Shown: one piece after another, positions 34,741 to 46,075 of the stretch | Layout of the letters: every line of letters starts with the position of its first letter | Position numbering within the stretch: the first letter of the stretch is position 1 | Source: Leucosporidium creatinivorum | Taxonomy: Eukaryota; Basidiomycota; Microbotryomycetes; Leucosporidiales; Leucosporidiaceae | Direction of reading: 5' to 3' | Length of the DNA stretch: 64,000 bases | Assembly (NCBI GenBank): GCA_001600635.1 | Contig: BCKL01000006.1 | Coordinates: forward strand, 558,001-622,000 | Position numbers and translations under genes: made by a program | Notes under the pieces: model-generated | The model's database searches: none | The model's input: the letters and a program-made list of their open reading frames with translations, nothing else | What the model was told of the DNA's origin: nothing

Positions 34741-35468
34741 GATATTCGATTCCCTCTGGCGTTCCCGGAAAGGCGGCGATTGAAGTTGTTCGACGAGGAG
34801 GAGAGGCAAGGAGGAGCAGAGGCTCGATGCTTGAGAGAGGAGAAGGGGCGGTGGGTCGACGGGGCGTTCGAGGAAGATGCGACGAGTGAGTACGAGGAAG
34901 TCAAGAGGAAACGGCGAGCAACGCAAGAGGTATCTCCCTCCCCGCCTTATCTTAGCTCCAACGAAAGGATCCGATCACTCACCTGGCTGCCTTGCTTCCG
35001 TCGCCTCCGTTCTCGCTTGCGGTTTCCTGTAGGGATGTGCTGGGTCAGCGAGGCTGTAGTAATATGATAGAAGTAGCTAGCTACCTACTCTGCTCATCTC
35101 AGCCCGCCAAGAGGCAGCTCGACGACCTTCTGCCCCTCCCGAAGTTCGTTATCTTCGAGCTCCATCAAAGTGGGTCGGTCGCCTCTCGCTGATCCCGCTG
35201 CAGAGCGAGAAAGAATGGTCGTGTTTGGAGCAGATCTGGACCAATCTCGAGATTGAGATAGGGAAGCATGAGGCGATAGGAGGTTTTTGCGCCGAGCGCC
35301 GAATGCCACTCCCGTCTCCTTCGACCGCCCTATCGCTCCCGATTTCCAGGCTTCCGAGTGATAGAGTTTGCGAAAACAGCTTACAGAACTAGGTACATAA
35401 CGCAGCACAACTCTCACCCCCCAGCTTAATCTCGAGCACAAGTCCCACTCGCCGGCTCGACATCGAGA
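34741..35468. promoter_or_regulatory. DUR3 upstream region
   Basis: These 728 nt hold the leader and promoter of DUR3 and the 3' flank of NSE2, both on the minus strand. A GTGAGT donor on the minus strand near 34980 suggests a 5'-UTR intron in DUR3. No further gene is supported. Confidence 0.45.
34946..34953 (-). promoter_or_regulatory. possible GATA-factor site upstream of DUR3
   Basis: On the minus strand the sequence reads AAGATAAG, a full GATAAG consensus about 205 nt upstream of the DUR3 start. GATA factors drive nitrogen-catabolite genes, including DUR3, in other fungi. A single hexamer is weak evidence, and the site may fall within a 5'-UTR intron. Confidence 0.3.
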
Positions 35469-36748
35469 TCAATCCTCCTCATCACTGCTGACGACCTCGT
35501 ACTGAGTACCCTTCTGCGTCGCCGACACTCCGTTCGCCTTGTCCTGCGCCGCCCTACGAGCCGAGGCCTCCACGCGGCGCTGCAATCCCTCGTTTGGTTC
35601 GATGTCGGCGAGCGAGAGGGTTTGAGGACATCCGCTGACGGGACAGCCTTGAGGGCCCTTCTGCAGGTACTCGCGGATGTGCTTGCCAGTGAAGGAGTGC
35701 GGGCATTTTTTTCTGTGGGGGAAAGAGACAGAGCAAGGTCAGCGGACTGCAGAATACGGGATGCCAGCGCCGAGTCGGAAGTCGGAACGCACGAGGTGTG
35801 CGCATCCTGGAGCAGCTGAAGCGAGAGTGGGCACTTGTAGTCGGTCGATTGAGCGCCGACCTCGAGCTCGTCGTCCGAGTCTTCGTCGTCGTCGTCCTCT
35901 GCGAGTGGAGAATCGAAACAATGGTCGGCGAGAGCGCACAGGCCAGCTCGGCGATGGACGTACCGGCGGGAATGAGCTTCTTCATGCTCGGTACTGCTCG
36001 TCCGTTGTAGAGTGCTTCCTGTTGTAGAGAGCAAGGGTCAGCTGTGTAGGGAGGCTCGGCGAAGAAGGGAGACGAACAAAGATGAGACTTCGGAAGCCAA
36101 TGTAGGTATCGTCCTCCATGAAGCGTTGCCGGGTGGTCATCTTGGCACGTTCCGTCAGCGCTCCCTCGGTCCTCTTCTCGTAGACGTCGAAGATGTCGGC
36201 CTGCGAGGAAGAGCATCAGCTTCGGAGCGAGGGCGTCGCCCCTCGCCGAAACTCACAATGGGAAAGCCCTGGGCGATGCGTTGTCGCGTGTCGCTGAGAG
36301 CCTTCTGACGAGTAGTGACCTCGTACGCCTTGTCGAGCACGGCGCGGAGCTCTCGGTCGAGCTGCTTGATCTCGTCCTGTCGGTCGCCTCGAGACGCGTG
36401 AGCCTCAAAGAATCGCGCTGAGGTGCAACAAGGACTCACGGGATCCTCTGGGAGGTTGTCGTAGTCGAATGGAGCATCATCATCCTGCTTCAAGCTCTCT
36501 GCCAAGTCTCCCGCGACCTCTGTAAGGTTGTCTGCGCTCTGCTTGAGGATCTTGGAGAGGGCGGCCAGTTCTCCGATGAGCGTTTTGAGCTTGGATTCGC
36601 CTTGCTTCTGGTTGACGGGTTGGTTGAGGTACTCTGGATGAATGTCGCCATACTTTGGTAGACGGAGGTCGTCGCCGTCCGAGTCGTCCGATTCCTCTAC
36701 GCGCGCCGCCTGCTTGCCGCTTGAGCTCTTGCGACCGGGAGGGGGCAT
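35469..36748 (-). CDS. NSE2: SMC5/6 complex SUMO E3 ligase NSE2/MMS21
   Basis: Six exons on the minus strand give about 320 aa. The N-terminal half is helical and charged (LIGELAALSKILKQSADNL, then DEIKQLDRELRAVLDKAYEV), as expected for the arm that binds SMC5. The SP-RING is clear near the C-terminus: YKCPLSLQLLQDAHTS, joined to KKCPHSFTGKHIREYL and GCPVSGCPQTLSLADIEPN, with the Cys/His zinc ligands in place. The tail is acidic (EVVSSDEED). The first intron is 63 nt and in frame, and ends at the CAG before GACGAGATC; reading through it would add 21 unlikely residues. The protein attaches SUMO during DNA repair. It is divergent from the next gene with 147 nt between starts. Confidence 0.85.
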
Positions 36749-36895
36749 AGCTGGGTCGAGGTGCAGAAAGAGAAGAAGGCTTGAGAGACTGCTAAAGGTT
36801 GCTGTAGGCGATTGAAGCGAGAAGCGAGTGTATGGTTCAAGTTGAAGAGACGCGACTCGAGCTCTCCCTCCGCTTCTTCTCGTCTGCTGGGCAAC

Positions 36896-37876
36896 ATGTC
36901 GTCTGCACCTTCACCGTTACCTTCACCATCTACTACACCACCACCAGGAGGCTATGATAGCGGCGTACACTTCTCAGACTCGGCGTAAGCTCTCTCCCCC
37001 CCCCTCCTTACAGCTCCACCTCAGCTAACTCATCGCTCTCTCCCTGTAGCGCATCACGGAGTCCTCACTTTGTCAGCCGAGCAGAAGCTATCAAAGGTGT
37101 ATCCAATAGGTTCATCTTCTCGCGCTTCTACATCTACCTCTACCTCGCCATGGCGGCCATGTCGTCCGTCTCCAGCTCTCTCACGTCTCCGAAACGATCT
37201 ACGTGCTGACCCTGTGCACCTCTGACAGCCTCACCACCGTCGTATTAAGCCTGCTATCCGACTGCCCCACCTTCACCTTCTACATGCTCGAGATCATCGT
37301 CAACACGGCCATGATCGCAGAGGTGTCCATCCGCCTGGTCGCTTTCGGCAAGGTGCGCTCTCTGCTGAGCTCCAGAATTGCCGCAGAGCTCCAAACTAAC
37401 CCCTGCTCTGTCCTACAGCAATTCTGGAAGTCCTACTACAACACGCTGGACCTCGCAGTCACCGTCCTCTGCGGCGTGACCATTCTCGTAATCTTCTTCT
37501 CGGGGTGCTCCGCCAAGGGTGAGGAGGTATTCGACACCTTCCTACTCGTCGTGCGCAACTTGTTCCAGTTCGGCCGCCTCGCTTTGGTCATGCGCAAGTG
37601 AGTCTCGGCTTGGCTCACGCTCGGCAGTGCTCGACCGAGCTGACCCCTTCTACTCTGTACAGATCCGGCAAGAACGTCTTCACTCGACCAGCGCCTATCG
37701 ACCTCTCCTCGGCGCGGCAATACGCCTTCTCCCTCGACCTGGATCTGGACGATGAGGAGGCCCTCTCGACCGAGCGCCGAGCTCTCGGGGGCGACGCTGA
37801 GGCGATGGGAAGGGGAGGAAATGGACGGCGGCAGGAAGAGCGACCGTTTATGCTGGACAGCGATGAGGATGATTGA
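36896..37876 (+). CDS. voltage-sensor-like four-helix membrane protein
   Basis: Five exons (36896-36984, 37050-37163, 37229-37352, 37419-37597, 37663-37876) give 239 aa. Four hydrophobic segments match the S1-S4 order of ion-transport domains: an S1 around YLYLAMAAMSLTTVVL, an S2 with acids (FYMLEIIVNTAMIAEVSIRL), an S3 with NTLDLAVTVLCG, and an S4-like helix with basic residues (VVRNLFQFGRLALVMRK). No pore helices follow; the C-terminal 75 residues are acidic and Gly-rich and probably cytosolic. It could be a stand-alone voltage-sensor protein, like proton channels or related fungal proteins. The S4 basic residues are six or seven apart rather than every third, so function is open. Confidence 0.7.
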
Positions 37877-38264
37877 TATTGGGGAGTGCAGGGCACGATG
37901 TAAGCATAGAGTTGGCGGGACAAGACGAGCGCCGAGAGAGGAAGGAAGACTCTCTGATGGAGGAGTCGCTTGACAACAGCTCGAGTGCTGATGTACGGTC
38001 CTAGATCACGGAGCGTAGTCCGCAGCCCATCATCAAGGTCTACCTACACGTCCATCAGGCGACTCGGCGATGTTGCCCATCTCGGCGGAAGGGTGAAGCT
38101 TCCAGATTGGCTGCAGAGAGTCCAGAGCGCTCCAGTATAACTCGGTAGATTGATTTCAGCCACACTGCTCAATCGAAAGCCTGCAGGACACTCGCTGAAC
38201 TCGACGACTTGACGGCGAAGCTCTCTCTCGCTCCTTGTGCTCTCGTCTCATTTCCGACCTCGCC
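37877..38264. promoter_or_regulatory. intergenic region
   Basis: These 388 nt lie between two plus-strand genes, with CGCCGAG/CTCGGCG motifs on both sides. I see nothing else in it. Confidence 0.35.
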
Positions 38265-40161
38265 ATGAGCTTTCGCGGGCGGCCTCAGGCGTCGACCTCA
38301 CGTCTGCCAGATGCTCCTCCTGCTATAGCGAGTACTCGCAAGCTACGCAAGCGGCCATCGAGCAAGGGCAAGGAGCGAGCAGCAGCCGCAGAGACGACGG
38401 TCGACGAGGAGACCAGCGCCGACGAGTGGAAGCCGCCATCGGACAACGAGCAGCTCAAACGGAACAAGGCCAAGCGAGCCAAGCGCAAGGAGAAGCGTGT
38501 ACGAATCGCCTCACCTTCCTCGGACGAGTCTGATCAACAACAAGAGGACTTTGTCTCGCTCTCGCCTTCGCCGACCACTACAGGACGACGACGGCTTCGT
38601 GGAGCAGACGAATCGACCGATGATGAGGACCAGCTCAATACGGACGACTACTGGGACCCGCGCGTGCTCCCCATCAACGGCGCTCAGCGCAGGACGCGAG
38701 AGCTGAGGAAGCTCGAGTACGGACTCTACCGCTCGGCGCTCTACGATACGGCAGTCAATGAGACGGATCTGGGGAGGATTCTGCTGGAGTGGGAGGCCAT
38801 CAAGCGGAGGCGGAGGGTCGAAGAGCAGGAGCAGCAAGAGCAAGCAGAGGTGCTGGAGGGCACTCGAGTCGAGCAGCTGGCTCGACCAAGGGCTACTCGC
38901 TCTCGCTCCGGCACCCCAGCACATCTTACCGACCGCGAGGATACCCCTGTCACCCCGCGCGCCCACCTCGACGACTCTAACGTTCTCCCCTTCCCCTCGG
39001 CGCACTCCCTCGACCTGCTCTCTCGCTGGCCAATTCACCCACTGGCGCAGGAGGACCCCACTACCGTTGGACACACCCTCTCAGACTCCCTTTGGTCCCT
39101 CGTCTCCTCCACTACCAGCCAACTCGAGCGCCTCAACCCCGCCCTTCGCAAACCACCTCGGCGCCGACCTCGCACTCGCAGCGCCTACGAGGTCAACGCC
39201 CCTCTCGCACCACCTTCCACTCTCGCGCGAAACGGTACAACGAGTACCAACGGCGGTTTCGATGGGCACACCGAGCTAGAAGACTCGGACAGCAGCGCCG
39301 ACTCGGACGAGCTCTGCTCGGGCGACGATGACCTCGACCCCTCCGCCCCTTCCCCCGCCCAGGCTAGCACCTTCGGCCATCTTTCCACCTCCCTCGACAT
39401 TCTACTCATGTCGCTGGTCGAGAAGATCCCACTTGGCCCTCCACCGGCCCTCGACTACTACACTCAGCAAAAGATCAAGTCGGCGCAACCGAGAGAGACG
39501 GCTATAGGGTGGGAGTCGGTGTTGGAGGTGGTAAAAAGCATGAATGGCGTACCAGAGGGGTGAGTTCTCGAACCTCGAACGACTGACCAGGAAGCTGACA
39601 CTGATTCTTCGCCTTCGCAGCGTCGCCGAGCAGCTGGAGCAGCGCCTTATCTCCCTCTTTGGCCCTCCTCGAGCTGGTGCGTATCCCCAGTCCGGTCTGC
39701 ACACTCCTTTGCTGACCTCGTCTACCCTCAGCTACTCCACCACCCGCTGTCGACTCGGACACTCCCACTTCGCCTCAAGCGCAAGGTCCAGGTGGCAAAA
39801 AGAAGCGCGCCAAGTCGGCGCCCGCTACAAGCTCGAAGAGTAAGAGCAAGCGAGGAGCAGATGACGGGGTGGAGGGATGGCCGAGGAAGAAGGCCAAGCG
39901 GGGCAAGAGCAGGTAAGGCTTTTGCACTTGCTCGTCACTCGGCGTCCGGACATCTAGCTGATCTGCTCGTTCTGCAGAGCACGATCCTCCACTCCCATCT
40001 CTCCGGCAATCATCGACGATTCGGACGAGGACATGCCAGCGTTTGAGAATCAGCTCCCTCCCCTCCCCGAGCTACCTCCCCTCCCCGAACTTCCCCCCTT
40101 TCACGTGATGCAGGAGTATCGGCGTGGACTCTATGCGAGTAGCGCGGCTTCGGAGCCTTGA
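38265..40161 (+). CDS. charged nuclear-type protein, possibly RRN9-like
   Basis: Four exons (38265-39559, 39621-39676, 39732-39912, 39978-40161) give 571 aa. The first 120 residues are rich in Lys, Arg and Ser with several nuclear-localisation-like runs (KRNKAKRAKRKEKRVRIA). A folded helix region follows (RELRKLEYGLYRSALYDTAV, then LGRILLEWEAIKRRRR), then LLSRWPIHPL and an acidic region. Near the C-terminus a Pro/Leu/Glu repeat (LPPLPELPPLPELPPF) is seen. The LY...helix followed by RWPxxPL is faintly like RRN9-type RNA polymerase I initiation factors; this is a weak impression, not an assignment. The start is the ATG at MSFRGRPQAS. An upstream in-frame non-ATG extension is ignored. Confidence 0.65.
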
Positions 40162-40346
40162 TGAAGCGTGATAGACTGTCAACACTCGATGCACAGCAGA
40201 CAACGTGCTAGAGACGGATCGCCAAGCTTCGCCGAAGCGCGACGGTGAGGATGCGAAGCGGGAGCTCTTCGCTCGATTACGGGGCCACACCTCTCGGGGT
40301 GGAGTTCAAAGAAGGGTGAGCGCTGTATTTAGCCGACCTCGATCTA

Positions 40347-43300
40347 TTATTCCCAGATCTTCTTCTTACTCTCAATCTCGGCGTTGATCCCGTCCCTCCC
40401 TTCTTCCCTCTTCTTCCCCTCCCTCGACATCGCCCTCAACTCGACCACACTCCGCGAAGGCCTGTTCTTGTAGTCCATACCCTCCGACATCGGAAACCTT
40501 ACCGCCAAATCGGACGGGTCGAGCTCCTCGGCCTCTCCTTCGGCGACCTGCTCGGCTTGACGACGAGCAGCGGCTACGACGTCCGCGCGAGACACGCCGG
40601 AAGGAAGAGTCAACGCGGAGAACATTCCTTGGAACTCGCGTGTGGCAGCGAAGAGGCGGAGGATCTCGTGGGGAGGGACGCGAGATGGTGAGGAAGGGGA
40701 GGTGTGGTCTTCGAGGTCGGTGGTGGAGGATTTGGTGATGGTGTAGCCGACTTGCCAGATGGGTGTGGAGTCGTCATCGGCTGTTGAAGGCTCGGCGGTG
40801 GCATCCTCTTCCTCCGAGCTCGACTCGGCGGATGTGGCCGGCTTGGAAGCGATGTCGACCTGCACCTGGGGCTGGCCGTCGAGGTAGTTGGTACCTCGTA
40901 ACTCGAGGAGGGTAATGTCTTTGATGACGGTCTCGGGTGTCTCATCATACGGCGAGACGAAAACTCGGAGCACATCCTCGGGCGCTTCCTGCCTCCCGAT
41001 GAAGGCCGCCTGACCTGCCGCGAAGGTCAACTTGATCGACTGGCCGGGGTAGCACTCCTTGGCCTGGAGAAGGATGGTCTCGAGGAACCCGAGCGACAGC
41101 TTGAAGACCTGGTCACCGGCTTGGGAGGAGCCGAAGAGAGCGATGTCCATCTCGGGAATGGGGACGTATTGGAAGCCGAAGAAGCGTTGGGTCGAGTGGT
41201 AGGCGACGAAGCAGCCGTCCATCCCGCCGATGCGAGCCTGGAACTGGTACTTGAGGAACGCCGAGCGGATGAGGTCCTGCGTCGGTCGAGGGAGACGACG
41301 GGTCAGCTGTCAGCTTTGCGGAGAGATGCAAGGAGTAGTCGGCTCACGTAATACTCCCTTTCAAAGCTCTCCCACGGCCCTTGTAGCATATGCACGTCGT
41401 AGCCAGCCGCTTCCTGCATGAGCGAAGGAGGAAAAAGGGAACCGAGTCAGCTCGCTGCTCCAAACTTGAGTCGACCAAGGCAGACGTACAACATAGTTCA
41501 AGCGATCCTGCCTGACGGCGACGCTACCCCTCGTCTTGACGTCGAATGAGACGTTGGGAAGATGCTCGTCGTGGGCGTCGAGTTGCGAGCGGAGGATCAT
41601 GTGCTCGGTCTGCGAGGCGAGGGAGGACAGAGTCAGCTCATGTGAAGAAGGAGCTCGAAAAGAGGCATGCGCGCACAGTCGAGTACTGATACGCCTGCTT
41701 CTCGTCGGCGAGCGAAGGAGCTGGGTCGGAGCTCGTCTTGAGGAAGCGGTCAAACTCGTCCGGCTCGGTCGTGAGCAGCTTCTCCATCATGTGACCCTAT
41801 TGTGAGAATAAGTGGCGTCAGAGAGGAGCGCGCTAGGAGCTGGAGAAGGATTGCGAGACGAACGTAATCGGCGAGGATGTTGAGGTTGATCCCGGCGTCC
41901 ATAGACTTGTCGGCATCGATGGCGTAGTGGTCGTCTTTAAGATGCATGACGATTGAGGCGGGTAGGCGTTGCCCGGCGCTGAAATCAGGACTCTGTGCGT
42001 GAGAGGAAGTCAGCTCGGCGCCGAGAAGAGCGGGGAGGAGCGACGAACGGCATCCTGCCACGATGCACTCAGCATGCCCAAGTTGACGGGCCTGCCCTTG
42101 CTCAGCCAGAAGTAGATCTGTGAAGTGTCGCGAGGCCACTTTCAGCTCTGGCTCGACTCCGACCCTCAACGCCGCCGCCGACCTCGCCCTCACTCACCTG
42201 ACAGAGCATCGCCACGGTCGAGCTCGTCGATCCCACAAACTGCTTCCCTTCCCTCTTCGCCAACTGACTCAAAACCTCATCCTTCGAACTCGTCGTATAA
42301 GCCGGCATCTTGCCCAACTCGAACTCCTCCACCGGGGGGATATTCTCCAATGCCCGCCGAGGGAAGTTGTACACTCCGCTGCGAGGGTCTCGGAGGAAAT
42401 GGACGCCCGGGTTGAAGAGGACGCGAGTGAGGCCGTGCGAGAGCGAGGCGATAGGGACGGTGGGGTCGCGAGGGAGGGGAGTGAATGGCGTGCTGGTGGA
42501 GGTGAGGTGGTGGGAGTAGGAGGAGAGGGAGGGGAGACGTGAGAGTTCGGATTTGGAGGGCGAGGGACCCCGTTCTGGTGCGGTGGTGCGGCGTGGTGGT
42601 CCTGAAGAAGGTGGGAGAGCCGAGGAAGACGGAAAGTCAGCGCCGGATCGAGAGGGAAGGGCTGATCTACACGACACTCACGACGATACGGTACACCAGC
42701 AGTCTGAGCCATCTCCCTTGATGGCAAGACCTCCGACAATTCCTTCGCCAACTCCTCCTTGCTCGTCTCCTCGCCGTTCTGCTCCCAAGCTCCTCGCCTC
42801 TTCTCGGCCTTGCCATCCCCCGACCCGAGCTTGAGCTTCTCCGCAAACGAAGTCAATAAAGAAGGCTCAGGTGACCGATCTCCGGGCCCTCGCTTCGGCC
42901 GTGGGGGCTCGGACAGCTTGAGCGCTTCGGCCGCCTCCTGCTCCTCCATTTGGTAGACAATCTGTTCGAGACGAGTTTCGTAGGAGGCGAGCTCGGCGAC
43001 CTGGATAGTGGCAGAGGAGAGGAATGCAAGAGGAAGCGCGAGGCGGTCAGCTCGACGCGCCCTCGGAGCTCGGCGCACGGGGAGAAGCCTACCTGGTGCC
43101 GTCTTCGTGACTCCCACCGCTCCTTTGCCGCTCGCTCATACTCAGCGTAGTCGGGACTGCCCTTGCGAGATGTTGCTGGTCCTCGGTCGCCTGGCCTTGC
43201 CTTGAGCCGAGAAGTCGGACTTGGCGTAGCGGATGGGTCGCTGAGGGAGAGTAAAGAGCCGGCGATTCCACCATCGTCAAACCGAGATTTGAGCTATATC

Positions 43301-44209
43301 AGGGGAGAGGAAGTCGGCTTAGCTTCGAGAACCTTCGAGCAAGCGTGAAAGCCGAGCCGACTCACCTTCCGCTGCTCTTCAGCCTCCCGCTCCTGCCTAG
43401 CCTTGGCCTCCACCCCCTGCTCGGCCTTCCACGCCTGCAGTTCCTTCTTGCTCTCGTCGAGCTCGTCCCATGGCTTCACAAGGACCTTGCGGAGGAACGC
43501 TATCCGAAGCTCGGCCTTAGCTCGGCGCTCCTCGAGAGTGGGAAGAGGCTCCTTGGCAGCAGCGTCGGAAGGGTGAGGACGGTCCTCCTTGCGCGTGTAT
43601 GGGCGAGGAGAAGCTGATTGGGCGGCCTGTGGTGATTGCAGGTCAGCAATCATGAGCCGAGAGATCGCCAACTCTTCCGCAGCGAGCGAAGTCAGGCGAA
43701 CTCACCTGCCGCCGAGCGTTCTTGCGTTTGACACGGCTCTCTGCTCGACTCCAAGGAGCTTTTGTTGCCTTTCCCTTCCCTGCGGTGGCAGCTCCGCCGA
43801 GTCGCTGCTCGGACGACTGCTTTTGCGTCTCGGTTCGAGCCTGAGGCGTGGAGGATGAGGACGCAGGTGGTGGTGAATCGGTGAGGGATTCCACGAGTCG
43901 ATTTAAGCGGGATGTAGTGTTTGCGATGGCAGGAGATGGGCCGCGAGTACGGCGGGAGGATCCAGGCGAGTGAGCATCGGCGGGGGAGAACGACGAGGAT
44001 TGCTCTGTTGAAGGAGGGGGAGCAGGACGGCGTTTCTGTAGTCGAGCAGCGAGTGATTCGGTGGGAGTTGACGGTGTTGGTGTTGCGCTGACCGAGCTGG
44101 AGGAGGCAGAGGCGAAAGGGGAGGAGAGGTGAAGGGGGCGGAGGGAGCAGAGGCAGGTGGTAGTGGTGGTTGTAGGCTTGATTCTAGCCCTTTTACCAAT
44201 CTGTAGCAT
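40347..44209 (-). CDS. PET127: mitochondrial RNA-processing protein PET127
   Basis: About eleven exons on the minus strand give roughly 1,040 aa. The N-terminus is Ser/Pro/Arg-rich and fits mitochondrial import. The Pet127 domain spans the second half. Its landmarks are GVHFLRDPRSGVYNFPRRAL, QFVGSTSSTVAMLCQIYFWL, SKGRPVNLGML, ASIVMHLKDDHYAIDADKSM, HMILRSQLDAHDEHLPNVSF followed by DVKTRGSVAVRQ, and VAYHSTQRFFGFQYVPIPEM. The Asp-x-Lys in DVKTR fits the PD-(D/E)XK-like core attributed to this family. Yeast Pet127 acts with mitochondrial RNA turnover and 5' trimming. The C-terminal exon, 40347 to about 41280, holds the last domain part and a basic tail. Some internal splice sites were located only approximately. 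Confidence 0.88.
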
Positions 44210-44322
44210 CTTCTGTCGAGAGATGGCCCGGAGAAGTACAAGTCGAAGCCTCTCGAGCAGTCGCGCTCCTTCCCTTCTCACCTCTTCGCTGCTCCTCCGC
44301 CGCTCGACTCTATTTCCTCAGA

Positions 44323-45964
44323 ATGAAGTGCTCTTGCCTTCGTCCTTCTGCTGCATTGCGCTCTGCTACAAGATCATCTCGGACTCCTTCTCTCCTCCCT
44401 TCCACTCGCCCTCCTGCTTCAACTCCCTCTCGCCGCCCTCTCTCCTCCATGCCCGGCCAATCCTCGCCCTCTTCCTACTCGCGCTCTTCCTCGTCGGGCT
44501 CCTCCGCTGGGTCACCGCTAGGCGTAGCTGCTGCCGCTGGTCTCGTAGCCACCGCTGGAGCTCTCTACCTCGTCAAGCAGGCGAGCTCCTCCCCCTTCTT
44601 ACCCCTCGCGCCGGCTTAGCTGACCTCGCAGTCACTTACAGGCATCAGAGCCATTAGCATGCGAAGCTCAACAGCCTGAAGCAGCTGCTGCCCCTACGCT
44701 CAACGGTCTGCCCTCCTTCATCGTGAGTAGCTCGCCTTCGGCAGCATCAGGCGCGTCGCTTCGGGGTTGCGCTGGAAGCTGTACAGCATTCTGGCTGGGC
44801 GTGAGAAGGGTGCAGAAGGATGGATGAATGCGAGAGCAATGAACCTGCAACATTGCAGCCTGAGACGAGCCAAAGCAATCGAAGCTGACCCCATCTCCGA
44901 ACTCCCCCCTTGGCAGCCCTCGCCCGGCGTCGACCTCGACGACGAGTCCATTCCTCTCCGCCTTCGCATGGTCCACCACATCAAGTCCCTCCAATCTACC
45001 ATCTGCACCGCCCTCGAAACTCTGGAGCCAGAAGCTCGCTTCCAATCATCCTACTACCTCCGCGACGCCTCGAAAGGCTTTGGCGATTCCCGAGTCCTGC
45101 AAGGAGGTCAGACGTTCGAGAAGGCGGGATGCAACATCTCGGTCATCAAGTCCACCCTCTCGGTTGCAGCGGTCAGGCAGATGAGGGCCGAGCGGTTCGA
45201 CTGGTGGGATGGAGTCTCGGAGCTGCCCTATTTCGTCGCCGGCTGCTCTCTCGTCGTCCACCCTTCCAACCCTCACGCCCCGACCATCCACTTCAACTAC
45301 CGCTACTTTGAGATCCAAGACCCCAAGGACCCGAACGGCCCTCCCAAGGCCTGGTGGTTCGGCGGAGGAACGGACCTCACCCCTTCCTACCTCTACGACG
45401 AGGATGCCACCCACTTCCACTCGTCCTTCAAAGCCTCCTGCGACAAGCACGACCAATCCTACTACCCGCGCTTCAAGAAGTGGTGCGATACCTACTTCCA
45501 CATCCCCCATCGCGGCGAGTCGCGCGGCATCGGCGGCATCTTCTTCGACGATCTGGCCGACCGGTCGCCCGAGGACTTGTTCCGCTTCGTCAGGGATTGT
45601 AGCAATACCTTCCTCCCCGCCTACTACCCTCTCGTCGAGAAGAGGAGCAAGATGGCCTTCACCGAGGAGGAGAAGAGGTGGCAGCAGTTGAGGAGGGGTC
45701 GCTACGTCGAGTTCAACCTCGTCTACGATCGTGGAACCAAGTTCGGGTTGGCGATGAAGGAGCCGAGGACCGAGAGTATCCTCATGAGTCGTGAGTTTGA
45801 CCCTGCCGCCTTTCTCTGAAGCGCCGAGCTGACCCTCGCTCTCTCTCGCAATCGTAGTGCCGCTCACTACTCGCTTCGAATACCAGCCCGAGATTGGCAC
45901 GATCGAGGGAACACGGGAGAAGCGCATCATGGACGTGTTGCGCAAGCCCGTCGAGTGGGTGTAG
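44323..45964 (+). CDS. HEM13: coproporphyrinogen III oxidase (oxygen-dependent)
   Basis: Four exons (44323-44580, 44642-44722, 44917-45790, 45858-45964) give 439 aa. The N-terminus is Arg/Ser-rich with a hydrophobic Ala/Gly segment (VAAAAGLVATAGALYL), suggesting mitochondrial intermembrane-space targeting. The enzyme domain is unmistakable: FEKAGCNISVIKSTLS, FNYRYFEIQDPK, WWFGGGTDLTPSYLYDEDAT, FHIPHRGESRGIGGIFFDDL and GRYVEFNLVYDRGTKFGL. It catalyses oxidative decarboxylation of coproporphyrinogen III in haem synthesis. The first intron appears to be of the GC-AG kind (44581-44641). The second is unusually long for this window (194 nt). The gene is convergent with the prephenate dehydratase gene, their stops 112 nt apart. 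Confidence 0.93.
44581..44641 (+). other. HEM13: probable GC-AG intron in HEM13
   Basis: The exon ends AAGCAG and the intron begins GCGAGC, with a GCTGACC branch site and a TTACAG acceptor. A GT donor nine bases upstream (GTCAAG) would also keep the frame and lose three residues, so this case is less certain than the others. Confidence 0.6.
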
Positions 45965-46075
45965 GGTTGTCGGTCGTCGTCCAGCTCCCTCGGTGTAGAT
46001 ATACCCTTCCTCTCAGTAATCGCAATTTAGTCGACTCTGCATGTCCCTCGTATCGCGACTAAGAAGCGAGTTGCA

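Noticed and set aside
36378-36440. Reading through the first NSE2 intron as coding
   Set aside because: The 63-nt segment is in frame, but it has a GTGAGT donor, a GCTCAC branch and a CAG acceptor. Splicing joins PEDP directly to DEIKQLDREL.
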